Origin: JADJVL01 sp046331545
Lineage (GTDB): Bacteria; Acidobacteriota; Holophagae; Holophagales; Holophagaceae
NCBI GenBank assembly: GCA_046331545.1
Contig: JAXLQR010000002.1
Coordinates: 3,286,001-3,350,000 of the forward strand
Direction: 5' to 3'
DNA: 64,000 nucleotides
Part shown: positions 1 through 8,373 of the stretch, piece by piece
Numbering within the stretch: position 1 is the first letter of the stretch
Layout of the letters: every line of letters begins with the position of its first letter
Program-made: the position numbers and the translations under genes
Notes under the pieces: model-generated
The model's database searches: none
What the model was told of the DNA's origin: nothing
Seen by the model: the letters and a program-made list of their open reading frames with translations, nothing else

Positions 1-222
1 GCCGCGGCGGGCTCGGACGCCCGCACCCTGCCGGACCTGCTCGAGGAGTTCGAGGCCCTGCGCCGGGCCACCTACCTCCTCGCCCGCCACATGCCCGAGG
101 AGGGCTGGGCCCGCCGCGGCACCGCCAGCGGCAAGGAGGTCAGCGCCCGGGCCCTGGCCGCCATCCTCTACGGCCACGCGGCCCACCACCTCGCGGTCCT
201 GAAGGACCGCTACGGAGTCTGA
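1..222 (+). CDS. DinB-like protein, C-terminal part (5' end outside window)
   Basis: The reading frame is open from the first base and stops at TGA 220-222, leaving 73 residues. The fragment has a helical pattern and ends in ILYGHAAHHLAVLKDRY. The spaced His residues followed by a helix are typical of the last helix of DinB/YfiT-type four-helix-bundle proteins, where they bind metal. These proteins are putative metal-dependent hydrolases or thiol transferases, and the substrate here is unknown. The next gene starts 3 bp downstream, so the two are probably cotranscribed. The family call rests on a short fragment. Confidence 0.6.
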   Translation, partial: AAAGSDARTLPDLLEEFEALRRATYLLARHMPEEGWARRGTASGKEVSARALAAILYGHAAHHLAVLKDRYGV

Positions 223-224
223 GC

Positions 225-704
225 ATGCTGCCCTTCCTGGCCCTTCCCGTCCCCGCGCTGCAGGCCCCCGCGCCCCAGGCCGCGCCCACGGAGGCCGATC
301 TCGCCCTCGCCCGGAGCGTGGTGGCGGCCTGCTACAAGGACCACCTGCGGCGCCGCTTCGGCTACGACGCGGCCTCCCTCAGGGCGAAGCGCCGCTGGTT
401 CACGCCCGCCGTGCTCGACCTGGTCCAGAAGGAGCTCGCCAAGCCCTCCAAGCCCGACGAGGTGCCTTACCTCGACGGCGATCCCTTCACCAACAGCCAG
501 GAGCCGCTGAGGAGCCTGAAGGTGGGCGCGGCCAGGGCCGCGGGCCAGGGCATCGAGGTGGCCCTCCACCTCGCCGGCGAGGGCTTCACCCGCGACTTCA
601 AGGTGTCCCTCGTGCGCCTGCCGGCGGGCTGGCGCATCGACGACCTGACCTACGAGGACGGCACCACCCTCCGGGGCTTCCTGGCAGCGGCGCCCAAGGA
701 ATGA
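225..704 (+). CDS. Exported DUF3828-like small protein
   Basis: 159 residues. The N-terminus (MLPFLALPVPALQAPAPQAA) looks like a short signal peptide cleaved near residue 19, so a periplasmic product is likely. The body has a YKDHL helix, a D-x-D/Q pairing near DGDPFTNSQE, and a C-terminal strand ending in GWRIDDLTYEDG. This resembles the NTF2-like DUF3828 domain of E. coli YbjP-type proteins, whose function is unknown. A GGAG ribosome site lies within the last codons of the preceding gene. The TGA overlaps the ATG of rsmE (ATGA), so translation is coupled. The family call is by pattern only. Confidence 0.6.
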   Translation: MLPFLALPVPALQAPAPQAAPTEADLALARSVVAACYKDHLRRRFGYDAASLRAKRRWFTPAVLDLVQKELAKPSKPDEVPYLDGDPFTNSQEPLRSLKVGAARAAGQGIEVALHLAGEGFTRDFKVSLVRLPAGWRIDDLTYEDGTTLRGFLAAAPKE

Positions 705-1408
705 ACCTGGTCCTGCTCCTCGACGGGGACCTGGCGGGCCCGGGCCGCGCGCGGCTCACGGGCCGCCGCTTCGCCCACGTGCGGGACGTGCACCGCGCGG
801 AGGCCGGGAAGACCCTGAGGGTGGGGCTCCTCGGCGGGGAGGCCGGCCTGGGCCGTGTCATCGAGATGGGGGAGGAGCACCTCGACCTCGCGTTCACCCT
901 CGACACGCCGCCACCTCCCAAGCTACCCCTCACCCTCCTCGTCGCGCTCCCGCGTCCCAAGGTGCTGAACCGCGTCATCGCCTCCGCCACCAGCCTGGGC
1001 GTCGCGCGCATCGTGCTCCTCAACGCGTGGCGGGTGGAGAAGAGCTACTGGAAGAGCCCGCGCCTCGAGCCCGAGAGCCTGCGCGCCCAGATGCTGCTGG
1101 GCCTCGAGCAGGCCTGCGACACGGTGCTGCCGGAGCTGCGTCTGGCGCGGCTCTTCCTCCCCTTCGTGGAGCAAGAGCTGCCGGCACTGGCCGCGGGCTC
1201 GCGGAGGCTGGTGGCGCATCCCGGCGCCGTCGATGCCTGCCCCAGCGGGGTGGAGGGGCCCGTGACCCTGGCCCTGGGCCCCGAGGGCGGCTGGATCGAC
1301 GCGGAACTCGCGAGCCTCGAGAAGGCGGGCTTCGAACCCGTCTCCCTCGGCCTGCGGATCCTGCGCACGGAGACGGCCGTGGCGGCCCTGGCGGGGAGGC
1401 TGGCGTGA
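701..1408 (+). CDS. rsmE: 16S rRNA (uracil-1498-N3) methyltransferase RsmE
   Basis: 235 residues, the usual RsmE length. RsmE methylates N3 of U1498 in helix 44 of 16S rRNA on assembled 30S subunits, using SAM. A PUA-like N-terminal part (about 1-70) precedes a SPOUT (trefoil-knot) methyltransferase domain. The knot motifs are clear: GPEGG at 193-197, and GLRILRTETA near 217-226, which forms the SAM pocket. The start codon overlaps the upstream stop and the stop overlaps the GTG of the next gene, so it sits in a tightly coupled cluster with no obvious functional link to its neighbours. Confidence 0.95.
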   Translation: MNLVLLLDGDLAGPGRARLTGRRFAHVRDVHRAEAGKTLRVGLLGGEAGLGRVIEMGEEHLDLAFTLDTPPPPKLPLTLLVALPRPKVLNRVIASATSLGVARIVLLNAWRVEKSYWKSPRLEPESLRAQMLLGLEQACDTVLPELRLARLFLPFVEQELPALAAGSRRLVAHPGAVDACPSGVEGPVTLALGPEGGWIDAELASLEKAGFEPVSLGLRILRTETAVAALAGRLA

Positions 1409-1938
1409 AGACCTTCCACGTGCGCCCCGCCGCCGCCGCCGCCGCCCAGCGCCTGCAGCGGGTCGCCCTGGACACCTTCGAGGAGGCCTTCAGCCCGGCC
1501 CTGCCCGCGGCGGTGCTCGAGGCGATCTTCGCCGAGCGGTTCACCCTGGCGCGCTTCCGGGGCGAGCTGAAGGATCCCGCCTTCGCCATCTTCCTCGCCG
1601 AGGACGCCGAGGGCTTCCAGGGCTACGGCGTGGTGCAGCCCGATCCCTCGCCGCTGGACCTCGACGGGCCCTCCGTGGAACTGGGCCGCCTCTACGTCCG
1701 CGCCGCCCGCCACGGCGAAGGCGTGGGCGAGGCCCTGATGGCCGCCTGCGTGGGCGAGGCACGGCGGCGCGGCGCGCGCTGGCTGTGGCTCAAGGTGTGG
1801 GAGGCCAACCCGCGGGCGAGGGCCTTCTACCGACGGTGGGGATTCCGGGAGGCGGGCAGGGAGGAGGTCCGGGTCGCGGGCGTGGCGCTGCCGCATTTGA
1901 TCCTGGTGAAGGACCTGGTGGAGCCCGGGCGTGGCTGA
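1405..1938 (+). CDS. GNAT-family N-acetyltransferase
   Basis: 177 residues from a GTG start that overlaps the rsmE stop (GTGA). This fits the spacing of the cluster and the true start of homology; upstream in-frame sequence is only the rsmE shadow. The GNAT fold is shown by LGRLYVRAARHGEGVGEAL (strand 4 plus the acetyl-CoA pyrophosphate loop, R/Q-x-x-G-x-G/A form) and by WEANPRARAFYRRWGF, the typical C-terminal N-P-x-A-x-x-F-Y-x-x-x-G-F motif. It transfers an acetyl group from acetyl-CoA to an amine. The acceptor cannot be told from sequence. Confidence 0.88.
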   Translation: MKTFHVRPAAAAAAQRLQRVALDTFEEAFSPALPAAVLEAIFAERFTLARFRGELKDPAFAIFLAEDAEGFQGYGVVQPDPSPLDLDGPSVELGRLYVRAARHGEGVGEALMAACVGEARRRGARWLWLKVWEANPRARAFYRRWGFREAGREEVRVAGVALPHLILVKDLVEPGRG

Positions 1939-2659
1939 GACCAAGGGCAAGCCGCGACGGTGGTGGCGGAGGCTGCTGAGCTGGGGCGCGGGGCTCGCGG
2001 GGGCCTTGATCGCGGGAACCGGACTGCTGGTCCTCCTCCTGCGCTGGATCGACCCCCCCGTGACCGCCATCCGCGTGCAGCGCCGGGTGGCCTCCTGGTC
2101 GGAGCCTGGACCCTACGCGGCCAGGTCCACCTGGAAGGACCTGGAGGACATCGCGCCGTCCATGGGGCTGGCGGTCATCGCGGCGGAGGACCAGACCTTC
2201 CCGGAGCACTCCGGCTTCGACTGGAAGGCCATCGAGAAGGCGATCGACCACAACGAGAAGAGCCGCCGCAAGCGCGGCGCCTCCACGGTGAGCCAGCAGA
2301 CCGCGAAGAACCTCTTCTGCTGGTCCTCCCGGTCGTGGATCCGGAAGGGCACGGAAGCCTACTTCACGCTCCTGATGGAGACCTTCTGGTCCAAGCGCCG
2401 GATCCTGGAGGTCTACCTCAACATCGTGGAGTTCGGCGACGGCATCTACGGCGTGGAGGCCGCCAGCCAGGCCTATTTCCGCAAGCCGGCGAAGCGGCTT
2501 TCCCAGTCGGAATGCGCCCTCCTGGCCGCGGTCCTGCCCAACCCCCACAAGTTCAAGGCCAGCGCGCCGTCCGCCTACATCCTGGGCCGGCAGGCCTGGA
2601 TCCTGAAGCAGATGCAGCAGCTCGGCGGGGAGGCGGTGGTCAAGGAGCTGGGGAAGTAG
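1931..2659 (+). CDS. mtgA: Monofunctional biosynthetic peptidoglycan glycosyltransferase
   Basis: 242 residues from a GTG start, overlapping the upstream gene by 8 bp. A basic N-terminus and one membrane segment (about 16-38) anchor a GT51 domain in the periplasm. There it polymerises lipid II into glycan strands. All GT51 motifs are visible: EDQTFPEH with catalytic Glu86, the GASTVSQQTAKNLF motif at 117-129, the second-Glu region EAYFTLLMETFWSKRRILE, and EVYLNIVEFGDGIYGVEAAS. There is no transpeptidase domain, which separates it from class A PBPs. Length and motifs match MtgA. Confidence 0.95.
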   Translation: MAETKGKPRRWWRRLLSWGAGLAGALIAGTGLLVLLLRWIDPPVTAIRVQRRVASWSEPGPYAARSTWKDLEDIAPSMGLAVIAAEDQTFPEHSGFDWKAIEKAIDHNEKSRRKRGASTVSQQTAKNLFCWSSRSWIRKGTEAYFTLLMETFWSKRRILEVYLNIVEFGDGIYGVEAASQAYFRKPAKRLSQSECALLAAVLPNPHKFKASAPSAYILGRQAWILKQMQQLGGEAVVKELGK

Positions 2660-2702
2660 GCGCCCCGTTGCGCTAGGCTGGCGGGATCGCCCCGAGGCCT
2701 CC

Positions 2703-3833
2703 ATGTCCGCCGTGCGCAACCGCCGCGACTTCCTCCTCGCCAGCCTCGCGGCGGGCGCGGCGGCCTCCCTTGATGCCTCGGGGCCGAAGGGCCTCGCGCC
2801 GGGACAGGCGCCGGCGATCCGCAAGGGCGGCCCACGCCCCGTGGTCATCGCCAGCGCCAACGGCCACCGCTTCAAAAACGGCGGCCGCCAGACCTGCGTG
2901 GAGACGGCCTTCGACTTCCTGACGAAGGGCGGCGATCCCCTGGAGGCGGTGATCTCCGGCGTCAACGTGGTCGAACTCGATCCCCTGGACGACAGCGTGG
3001 GCTATGGCGGCCTGCCCAACGCCGAGGGCGTGGTGCAGCTCGATGCCTGCTGCATGCACGGGCCGCGGAAGGCGGCCGGCGGCGTGGCCTGCCTGGAGGG
3101 CGTCCGCACCCCCAGCCGCGTGGCCCAGGCGGTGATGGAGGAGACGGACCACCACCTCCTGGTGGGCCGGGACGCCCAGGCCTTCGCGAAGGGCCTGGGC
3201 TTCACGGTGGAGGCCGACCTGAACACCGAGCACAGCCGGAGGAAGTGGATGGAGTGGAGGCGCCGCCTGGACCCCGAGCACTGGCTGGACCCCGCCAAGC
3301 GGGCCCGGGCCGCCGCCGAGGCCCGCGCCTCCATGGTGCGGGACGGCCTCCTGGACCCCGAGCACGTCTTCGGCACCATCAACTGCACCGCCGTCACCGC
3401 CAAGGGCGAGGTGGCCGGCGTCACCACCACCAGCGGGCTGGCCTGGAAGATCCCGGGCCGCGTGGGGGACTCGCCCATCCTCGGCGCGGGGCTCTACGTG
3501 GACAACACGGTCGGGGCCGCCGGCAGCACCGGCCGGGGCGAGGCCAACCTCTACGGCCTGTCGTCCTTCCTGATCGTGGAGCTGATGCGCAAGGGCATGA
3601 AGCCCAGGGACGCCGGGATGGAGGCCCTGCGCCGGGTCCAGGCCAGCACCGTGGAGAAGCGCCTGCTCAATGGCCGGGGCCTGCCGAACTTCGGGCTCAG
3701 CTTCTACGTGCTGGGGGCCGACGGCAGCCACGCCGGCGTCTCGATGTACGCCTCCACCTACGCCGTCTGCGACGAGGCCGGGCCGCGGATCCTGCCGACG
3801 GAGCCGCTGCTGCCGGGGAAGGAGGAGGATTGA
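2703..3833 (+). CDS. Tat-exported N4-(beta-N-acetylglucosaminyl)-L-asparaginase / isoaspartyl peptidase family (Ntn-hydrolase)
   Basis: 376 residues. The start NRRDFLLASLAAGAAA is a twin-arginine type signal, so the enzyme is probably exported folded. The family is made as a proenzyme that cleaves itself before a Thr, which becomes the nucleophile. Here that is Thr225 in FGTINCTAV; the residue pair before it is FG rather than the HD of the Flavobacterium enzyme. Downstream, GRVGDSPILGAGLY and GAAGSTGRGE match the substrate-binding motifs of glycosylasparaginases (type 2 asparaginase family). It hydrolyses the amide of Asn or glyco-Asn or beta-aspartyl peptides; which of these is not decided by sequence. 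Confidence 0.85.
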   Translation: MSAVRNRRDFLLASLAAGAAASLDASGPKGLAPGQAPAIRKGGPRPVVIASANGHRFKNGGRQTCVETAFDFLTKGGDPLEAVISGVNVVELDPLDDSVGYGGLPNAEGVVQLDACCMHGPRKAAGGVACLEGVRTPSRVAQAVMEETDHHLLVGRDAQAFAKGLGFTVEADLNTEHSRRKWMEWRRRLDPEHWLDPAKRARAAAEARASMVRDGLLDPEHVFGTINCTAVTAKGEVAGVTTTSGLAWKIPGRVGDSPILGAGLYVDNTVGAAGSTGRGEANLYGLSSFLIVELMRKGMKPRDAGMEALRRVQASTVEKRLLNGRGLPNFGLSFYVLGADGSHAGVSMYASTYAVCDEAGPRILPTEPLLPGKEED

Positions 3834-3909
3834 GGGGGGCCCGGGGCAATTCGTGATCGTGGGCCGGGGCGCCCTCCGGTAGGATCATAGGGTTTGCCTG
3901 GAGGAACCC

Positions 3910-4899
3910 ATGAAGACCCCCGTCCGCGTCGCCGTCACGGGTGCTGCCGGCCAGATCGGCTACAGCATCCTCTTCCGCATCGCCTCCGGCGAGATGCTCG
4001 GGAAGGACCAGCCGGTCATCCTGCACCTCCTGGAGATCACGCCGGCCCTGAAGGCCCTCAACGGCGTGATCATGGAGCTCAAGGACTGCGCCTTCCCGCT
4101 GCTGGCGGGCGTGGTGGCCACCGACGACCCGATGGTCGCCTTCAAGGACGTGGACTTCGCGCTGCTGGTGGGCGCCATGCCGCGCAAGCAGGGCATGGAG
4201 CGCAGCGACCTGCTGAGCGCCAACGGCGGCATCTTCAAGCCCCAGGGCGAGGCCCTGAGCGAGGTGGCCTCGCGGAACGTGAAGATCCTCGTGGTAGGCA
4301 ACCCGGCCAACACCAACGCCCTCATCGCGCTGTCCAACGCGCCGAAGCTGAAGCCCGAGCAGTTCCACGCCATGGTGCGCCTGGACCACAACCGCGCCGT
4401 GGCCCAGCTCGCCGAGCGCACGGGCAAGCCCGTCACCGCCATCAAGAACATGACGATCTGGGGCAACCACAGCACGACCCAGTTCCCGGACCTCTACCAC
4501 GCCACCGTGGACGGCCAGAACGCCCACGTCGCGGTGAACGACCAGGCCTGGTACGAGGGTACCTTCATCCCCACCGTGGCGAAGCGCGGGGCCGCCATCA
4601 TCGAGGCCCGCGGGCTGAGCTCCGCCGCGTCCGCCGCCAACGCCGCCATCGACCACATGCGCACCTGGGTCATGGGCACGCCCGACGGCGAGTGGACCTC
4701 CATGGCGCTGCCCAGCGACGGCAGCTACGGCATCCCCAAGGGCCTCGTCTACGGCTACCCCTGCACCGTGAAGGACGGCGTCGCCAGCATCGTCCAGGGC
4801 CTCGAGATCAACGACTTCTGCCGGGCGAAGATGGACGCCACGGCCAAGGAGCTCGAGGAGGAGCGGAAGGCGGTCATCGACCTGGGGCTCGTGAAGTAG
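3910..4899 (+). CDS. mdh: Malate dehydrogenase
   Basis: 329 residues, in the MDH subgroup related to cytosolic/plant-type enzymes. It interconverts malate and oxaloacetate with NAD(H) in the TCA cycle. The nucleotide-binding loop GAAGQIG is at 11-17, the mobile loop has Arg92 and Arg98 (PRKQGMERSD), the substrate Arg162/Asp159 lie in RLDHNR, and the catalytic His187 is in WGNHS. A GGAGGAA ribosome site ends 4 bp before the ATG. It is monocistronic: 76 bp separate it from the upstream gene and a strong hairpin terminator follows. Confidence 0.97.
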   Translation: MKTPVRVAVTGAAGQIGYSILFRIASGEMLGKDQPVILHLLEITPALKALNGVIMELKDCAFPLLAGVVATDDPMVAFKDVDFALLVGAMPRKQGMERSDLLSANGGIFKPQGEALSEVASRNVKILVVGNPANTNALIALSNAPKLKPEQFHAMVRLDHNRAVAQLAERTGKPVTAIKNMTIWGNHSTTQFPDLYHATVDGQNAHVAVNDQAWYEGTFIPTVAKRGAAIIEARGLSSAASAANAAIDHMRTWVMGTPDGEWTSMALPSDGSYGIPKGLVYGYPCTVKDGVASIVQGLEINDFCRAKMDATAKELEEERKAVIDLGLVK

Positions 4900-4919
4900 C
4901 CCTCCGTTCACGACGCAAC

Positions 4920-4947
4920 CGAAGGCCCCGGGCGACCGGGGCCTTCG
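4920..4947 (+). terminator. Hairpin terminator after mdh
   Basis: Perfect 11-bp stem (CGAAGGCCCCG / CGGGGCCTTCG) with a 6-nt loop, starting 20 bp after the mdh stop. No T-tract follows, as is common in very GC-rich genomes, so termination strength is inferred. Confidence 0.7.
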
Positions 4948-5342
4948 CATGTCAGGGATGCGGGTGGATCAGGGTCTTGAGAACGGCACCGCGTTCAAAC
5001 CTCGCCTGCGCTTTGCAGGCGAGGTTTGAACGCGGTGCTGCCAAGCGATAGCGCGGCAGGCCGGAGAGCTGGCCTTCGATCGGCTCTGGGGCCGGGAGAG
5101 GAACGGCCCGCAGGGTGTGGACTTCGTCCCACCTCCCCCTCCATCCCGGGACCCTCCGGGTTCATGTTCCTGCCACGCTATCGCTTGGCCGCATGCGAGC
5201 CAGCCCCCGCCAAGGGCAGGCGGGGCCTGTCTCGCATGCCTTTGGAAGGTCAAAACCTTGGGCGGATCGTCAAGGCTCGTCCCCGGGAGGCTCCTTTCTC
5301 CTCGCGGCCCGGCTAGCATGTCCGGATCCTTCCGGAGCCCCC
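4948..5342. repeat. Gene-free region with several nested inverted repeats
   Basis: About 395 bp without a convincing gene. It holds (a) a perfect 24-bp inverted repeat, 4986-5009 and 5015-5038, with a 5-nt loop; (b) a 13-bp inverted pair CCAAGCGATAGCG (5041-5053) and its complement (5176-5188); (c) a 9-bp pair GCATGCGAG (5191-5199) and CTCGCATGC (5231-5239), which encloses CCCCGCC/GGCGGGG. The pattern resembles a structured intergenic repeat element. Open frames here have no start signals or family likeness. The promoter of the next gene presumably lies in the last 100 bp but I cannot place it. Confidence 0.7.
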
Positions 5343-5741
5343 ATGAAGAAGTTCCTCCTCTCCTGGCTCGTCATCTTCGTGCTCGCCATGGGCACGGACT
5401 TCCTGATCCACGGCCTGGCCCTGCATCCTGACTACCTGGCCCTCCCGAACCTCATGCGTACCGAGGCGGACAGCCAGAAGTACTTCCACTGGATGCTCCT
5501 CGCCCACGTGCTGATGACCGGCGCCTTCGTGTGGATCTACGAGCAGGGCCGCACGAGCCGGCCCTGGCTCCTGCAGGGCCTGCGCTTCGGCCTGGCCATG
5601 GCCTGCCTCTTCGCGATCCCCACCTTCCTCATCTACTACGTCGTCCAGCCGACGCCGGGGATGCTGGTGGTCAAGCAGTGCGTGCTGGACACCGCGCGGC
5701 TGCTGCTCCTCGGCGTCGTCGTGGCGGCGATGAACAAGTAG
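5343..5741 (+). CDS. Small integral membrane protein of unknown function
   Basis: 132 residues from the ATG preceded by CCGGAG; longer in-frame extensions upstream run into the repeat region and were rejected. Four hydrophobic segments are visible (about 3-22, 50-68, 80-100 and 110-130), separated by short polar loops. The first loop has a conserved-looking TDFLIHGLALHPDY patch. The protein is inner-membrane by prediction and I recognise no family with certainty. It is followed 9 bp later by the dienelactone hydrolase gene with its own AGGAG site, so the two are probably cotranscribed. Confidence 0.7.
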   Translation: MKKFLLSWLVIFVLAMGTDFLIHGLALHPDYLALPNLMRTEADSQKYFHWMLLAHVLMTGAFVWIYEQGRTSRPWLLQGLRFGLAMACLFAIPTFLIYYVVQPTPGMLVVKQCVLDTARLLLLGVVVAAMNK

Positions 5742-5750
5742 GAGTTCCCC

Positions 5751-6653
5751 ATGCGCGCCGCCCTCTTCGCCTTCACCGCCCTCGCCCTCGCCGCCCAGTC
5801 GAAGCCCGAGCCCGATCCCCACGCCGGCCACGCCGCCGAAGCCAGGGCCCGGGCCGTTGCTCCCAAGGACGCGCCCACGCCCGCGCCCCGCAACCCGGCC
5901 ATCCCGCCTGACGCGGACGGTGCGAAGGCGGCCCTCGCGGCCTCGCCGCGCCACGGCGAGTGGGTGGACATCCCGCTGGCCGGCGGGAAGCTCCTCACCG
6001 CCTGGGTGGTCTATCCGGAGACGAAGGCGAAGGCCGGCGTGGTGATCGTCATCCATGAGATCTTCGGCCTCTCCGACTGGGTGCGCGCCGTGGCGGACCA
6101 CGTGGCGAAGGAGGGCTTCATCGCCATCGCGCCGGACTTCCTGTCAGGCCTCGGTCCCAAGGGCGGCGGCACCGACGAACTGGGCCCCGACGTGGGCAAG
6201 GCCATCCGCACCCTGACGCCCGCCCAGATGACCGAGCGCCTGAACGCCGCCCGGGACTACGGCCTGAAGCTCCCCGCCGCCAACGGCCGTTCCGCGACCC
6301 TGGGCTTCTGCTGGGGCGGCAGCGCCAGCTTCACCTACGCGGTGGCGCAGCCGAAGCTGGATGGCGCGATCGTGTTCTACGGCACCTCGCCCTCGGACCC
6401 CGCGGACTACGCCCGGATCCAGGCCTCCGTGGCGGGCTTCTACGGCGGCGACGACGCGCGGGTGAACGCGACCATCCCCACGGCCGAAGCCGAGCTGGCG
6501 AAGCTGAAGAAGCCCTTCAAGGCCCACGTCTTCGAGGGCGCCGGCCACGGCTTCCTGCGCCAGCAGGCGGGCCGCGAGGGCGCCAACGCCAAGGCCGCCG
6601 GCGCGGCGTGGCCCCTGGCCGTGGCCTTCCTGAAGGAGCGGCTGAAGCCCTGA
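5751..6653 (+). CDS. Exported dienelactone hydrolase family protein
   Basis: 300 residues: a signal peptide (cleavage near ALAAQS, 11-16), an Ala/Pro-rich linker to about residue 65, then an alpha/beta hydrolase domain. The dienelactone-hydrolase triad is present: Cys187 in GFCWGG, Asp in GGDDARV (234/235) and His266 in GAGHGF. HEIFGL at 102-107 gives the oxyanion and Glu36-type region of the family. Such enzymes open lactone or ester bonds; export suggests an extracytoplasmic ester substrate rather than chlorocatechol metabolism. The real substrate is unknown. Confidence 0.88.
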   Translation: MRAALFAFTALALAAQSKPEPDPHAGHAAEARARAVAPKDAPTPAPRNPAIPPDADGAKAALAASPRHGEWVDIPLAGGKLLTAWVVYPETKAKAGVVIVIHEIFGLSDWVRAVADHVAKEGFIAIAPDFLSGLGPKGGGTDELGPDVGKAIRTLTPAQMTERLNAARDYGLKLPAANGRSATLGFCWGGSASFTYAVAQPKLDGAIVFYGTSPSDPADYARIQASVAGFYGGDDARVNATIPTAEAELAKLKKPFKAHVFEGAGHGFLRQQAGREGANAKAAGAAWPLAVAFLKERLKP

Positions 6654-6693
6654 GCCCGCCCGGTCGTGGAATGATGGAGCCCGGGAGGCCGCG

Positions 6694-7122
6694 ATGAAGG
6701 ACACGCTGGTGCCGGGCCTGGTCCGCGAACTGCGCTTCACGGTGACGCCCGCGAAGACCGTCCCCGCCCTCTACCCCGAATCCGAGGGCTTCCGCGCCAT
6801 GCCAGGGGTCTTCGCCACGGGCTTCCTGGTGGGCTTCCTCGAGTGGGCCTGCGTGGAGCTCATCGCGCCGCACCTGGAGGAGGGCGAGCAGAGCCTCGGC
6901 ACTGCCATCGCCGTCAGCCACGAGGCCGCCACCCCGCCGGGCTTCGAGGTGGTCGCGAAGGCGAAGCTCGTGGGAATCGAAGGGCGGCGGCTGCGCTTCG
7001 AGGTGGAGGCCCGGGACGGCGTGGACCTGATCTCCCGGGGCACCCACGAGCGGGCCGTCATCCAGCGCGCGAAGTTCGACGCGAAGCTGGCCGAGAAGGC
7101 GTCCCGGAAGGCGGGCGCATGA
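6694..7122 (+). CDS. FlK-like hot-dog thioesterase
   Basis: 142 residues. The fold and residues match the fluoroacetyl-CoA thioesterase (FlK) family: Thr42 in FATGF, Glu50 in FLEWAC and His76 in VSHEAATPPG. From memory these are the same numbers as the catalytic Thr42, Glu50 and His76 of Streptomyces cattleya FlK. The family hydrolyses acyl-CoA thioesters. In organisms with no fluoroacetate pathway it is usually annotated only as thioesterase, and the substrate here is unknown. A GGGAGG site precedes the ATG. The stop overlaps the ATG of the DinB-like gene (ATGA). Confidence 0.83.
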   Translation: MKDTLVPGLVRELRFTVTPAKTVPALYPESEGFRAMPGVFATGFLVGFLEWACVELIAPHLEEGEQSLGTAIAVSHEAATPPGFEVVAKAKLVGIEGRRLRFEVEARDGVDLISRGTHERAVIQRAKFDAKLAEKASRKAGA

Positions 7123-7613
7123 TCGCCGACCTGCGCAAGCTCCTGGCCCGCGAGCTGGCCACCCTGCGCCGGGAGGTGGACGCCTATCCCGACGACGCCA
7201 GCCTCTGGGCCGCCGTGCCGGGCCTGCCCAACAGCGGCGGGAACCTCGCGCTGCACCTCTGCGGCAACCTGCGCCACTTCATCGGCGCGGGGCTGGGGCG
7301 GACGGGCTACGTCCGTGACCGGGACGCGGAGTTCAGCACCCGGGGCCGCACCCGGGCGGAGGTCGTGGCGGAGATCGGCCGCGCCGCCGCCGACGTGGAC
7401 GCGGCCCTCCAGGACCTCGATCCCGCCCGGCTCCGGGAGCCCTTCCCCCTGGCCGTGGGCGGCGGCCATCCGCCGACGCGCCGCTTCCTGCTGCACCTCC
7501 TCAGCCATCTCGCCTTCCACCTCGGCCAGCTCGACGCCCACCGCCGGGCGGCCACCGGCGACCCGAAGGGCGCCGGCGCCCTGGGCGCGGCGGACCTGCT
7601 CGATCCCGCCTGA
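7119..7613 (+). CDS. DinB superfamily protein
   Basis: 164 residues, starting at the ATG that overlaps the thioesterase stop. Four-helix DinB pattern: an N-terminal helix RKLLARELATLRREV, then NSGGNLALHLCGNLRHFIG (first metal-ligand His helix), and FLLHLLSHLAFHLGQLDAH carrying the paired His residues of the last helix. This is the DUF1572/DUF664 style of DinB proteins, thought to be metal-dependent but without a proven reaction in most cases. A second DinB fragment lies at the start of the window. The radical SAM gene follows after 1 bp. Confidence 0.8.
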   Translation: MIADLRKLLARELATLRREVDAYPDDASLWAAVPGLPNSGGNLALHLCGNLRHFIGAGLGRTGYVRDRDAEFSTRGRTRAEVVAEIGRAAADVDAALQDLDPARLREPFPLAVGGGHPPTRRFLLHLLSHLAFHLGQLDAHRRAATGDPKGAGALGAADLLDPA

Positions 7614-7614
7614 C

Positions 7615-8373
7615 ATGCCCCTCAAGGCCTTCCTGCCCCGCCTGGACCCCCGCAAGCGCATCGCGTCCCTGTTCCTGCTCCCGGACTGCAACATGGCCTG
7701 CGACTTCTGCGGGAGCGAGGGGGGCTTCGACACGATGTCGAGGACCCAGGCGGAAGGCGCCCTGGCGGACCTGGCGGCCCAGGGCGTGCGCAACCTGGTG
7801 CTCGGGGGCGGCGAGCCCCTCCTCTGGCCCCATGGCCTCGGGGACCTGGCGCGGCTCGCCAAGGGCATGGGCTGCACGGTGCAGCTCTGCACCAACGCCA
7901 TCCACCTGCCGGAGGCCCTCGACGGCCTGGACGCCGTGGACCGCTTCATCCTGCCCCTGGAAGCCGCCGATCCGGCGGTGCACGACCGCCTGCGCCACCA
8001 CCCCGGCGGCCACCACGCCCTCGTGTGGCGCCGGCTGGAGGCCCTGCGGGCCGCGGGCCGGGAGGTCACGCTGTCCACGGTGGTCACCCGGGAGAACCTG
8101 GACGGGCTCGGGGACCTGGCCGTGGCGCTGCGCGCCCTCGGGGCCCGGGGCGCGCGGATCCATGCCTGGCACCTCTACCGCTTCCTCCCCATCGGCCGCT
8201 CCGGGGCGCGCCACGCGGACCGCCTCGCCACGGACACCGAGGCCTACCGCGCCGCGGTGGAGGCCGCGCGCCGGGAGGACCTGGGCTTCCCGGTGTACCG
8301 GCGCAGCGACATGGTCCACGCCTCCTCGGTGGCCTACGTGTGGGCCGAAGGAGGCCGGCTGAAGGTGGGCTGA
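7615..8373 (+). CDS. Radical SAM domain protein
   Basis: 252 residues from the ATG just after the DinB stop. The 4Fe-4S/SAM motif is Cys25-x3-Cys29-x2-Cys32 (DCNMACDFC). The GGGEPLLWP motif (glycine-rich SAM contact) follows near residue 64, with a TIM-barrel pattern after it. No C-terminal SPASM or twitch cysteines are seen, so it is a minimal radical SAM enzyme. It resembles MoaA/PqqE-like heme and cofactor-maturation proteins only in the core. The reaction cannot be assigned. Coupling to thioesterase and DinB genes gives no clear pathway. Confidence 0.85.
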   Translation: MPLKAFLPRLDPRKRIASLFLLPDCNMACDFCGSEGGFDTMSRTQAEGALADLAAQGVRNLVLGGGEPLLWPHGLGDLARLAKGMGCTVQLCTNAIHLPEALDGLDAVDRFILPLEAADPAVHDRLRHHPGGHHALVWRRLEALRAAGREVTLSTVVTRENLDGLGDLAVALRALGARGARIHAWHLYRFLPIGRSGARHADRLATDTEAYRAAVEAARREDLGFPVYRRSDMVHASSVAYVWAEGGRLKVG

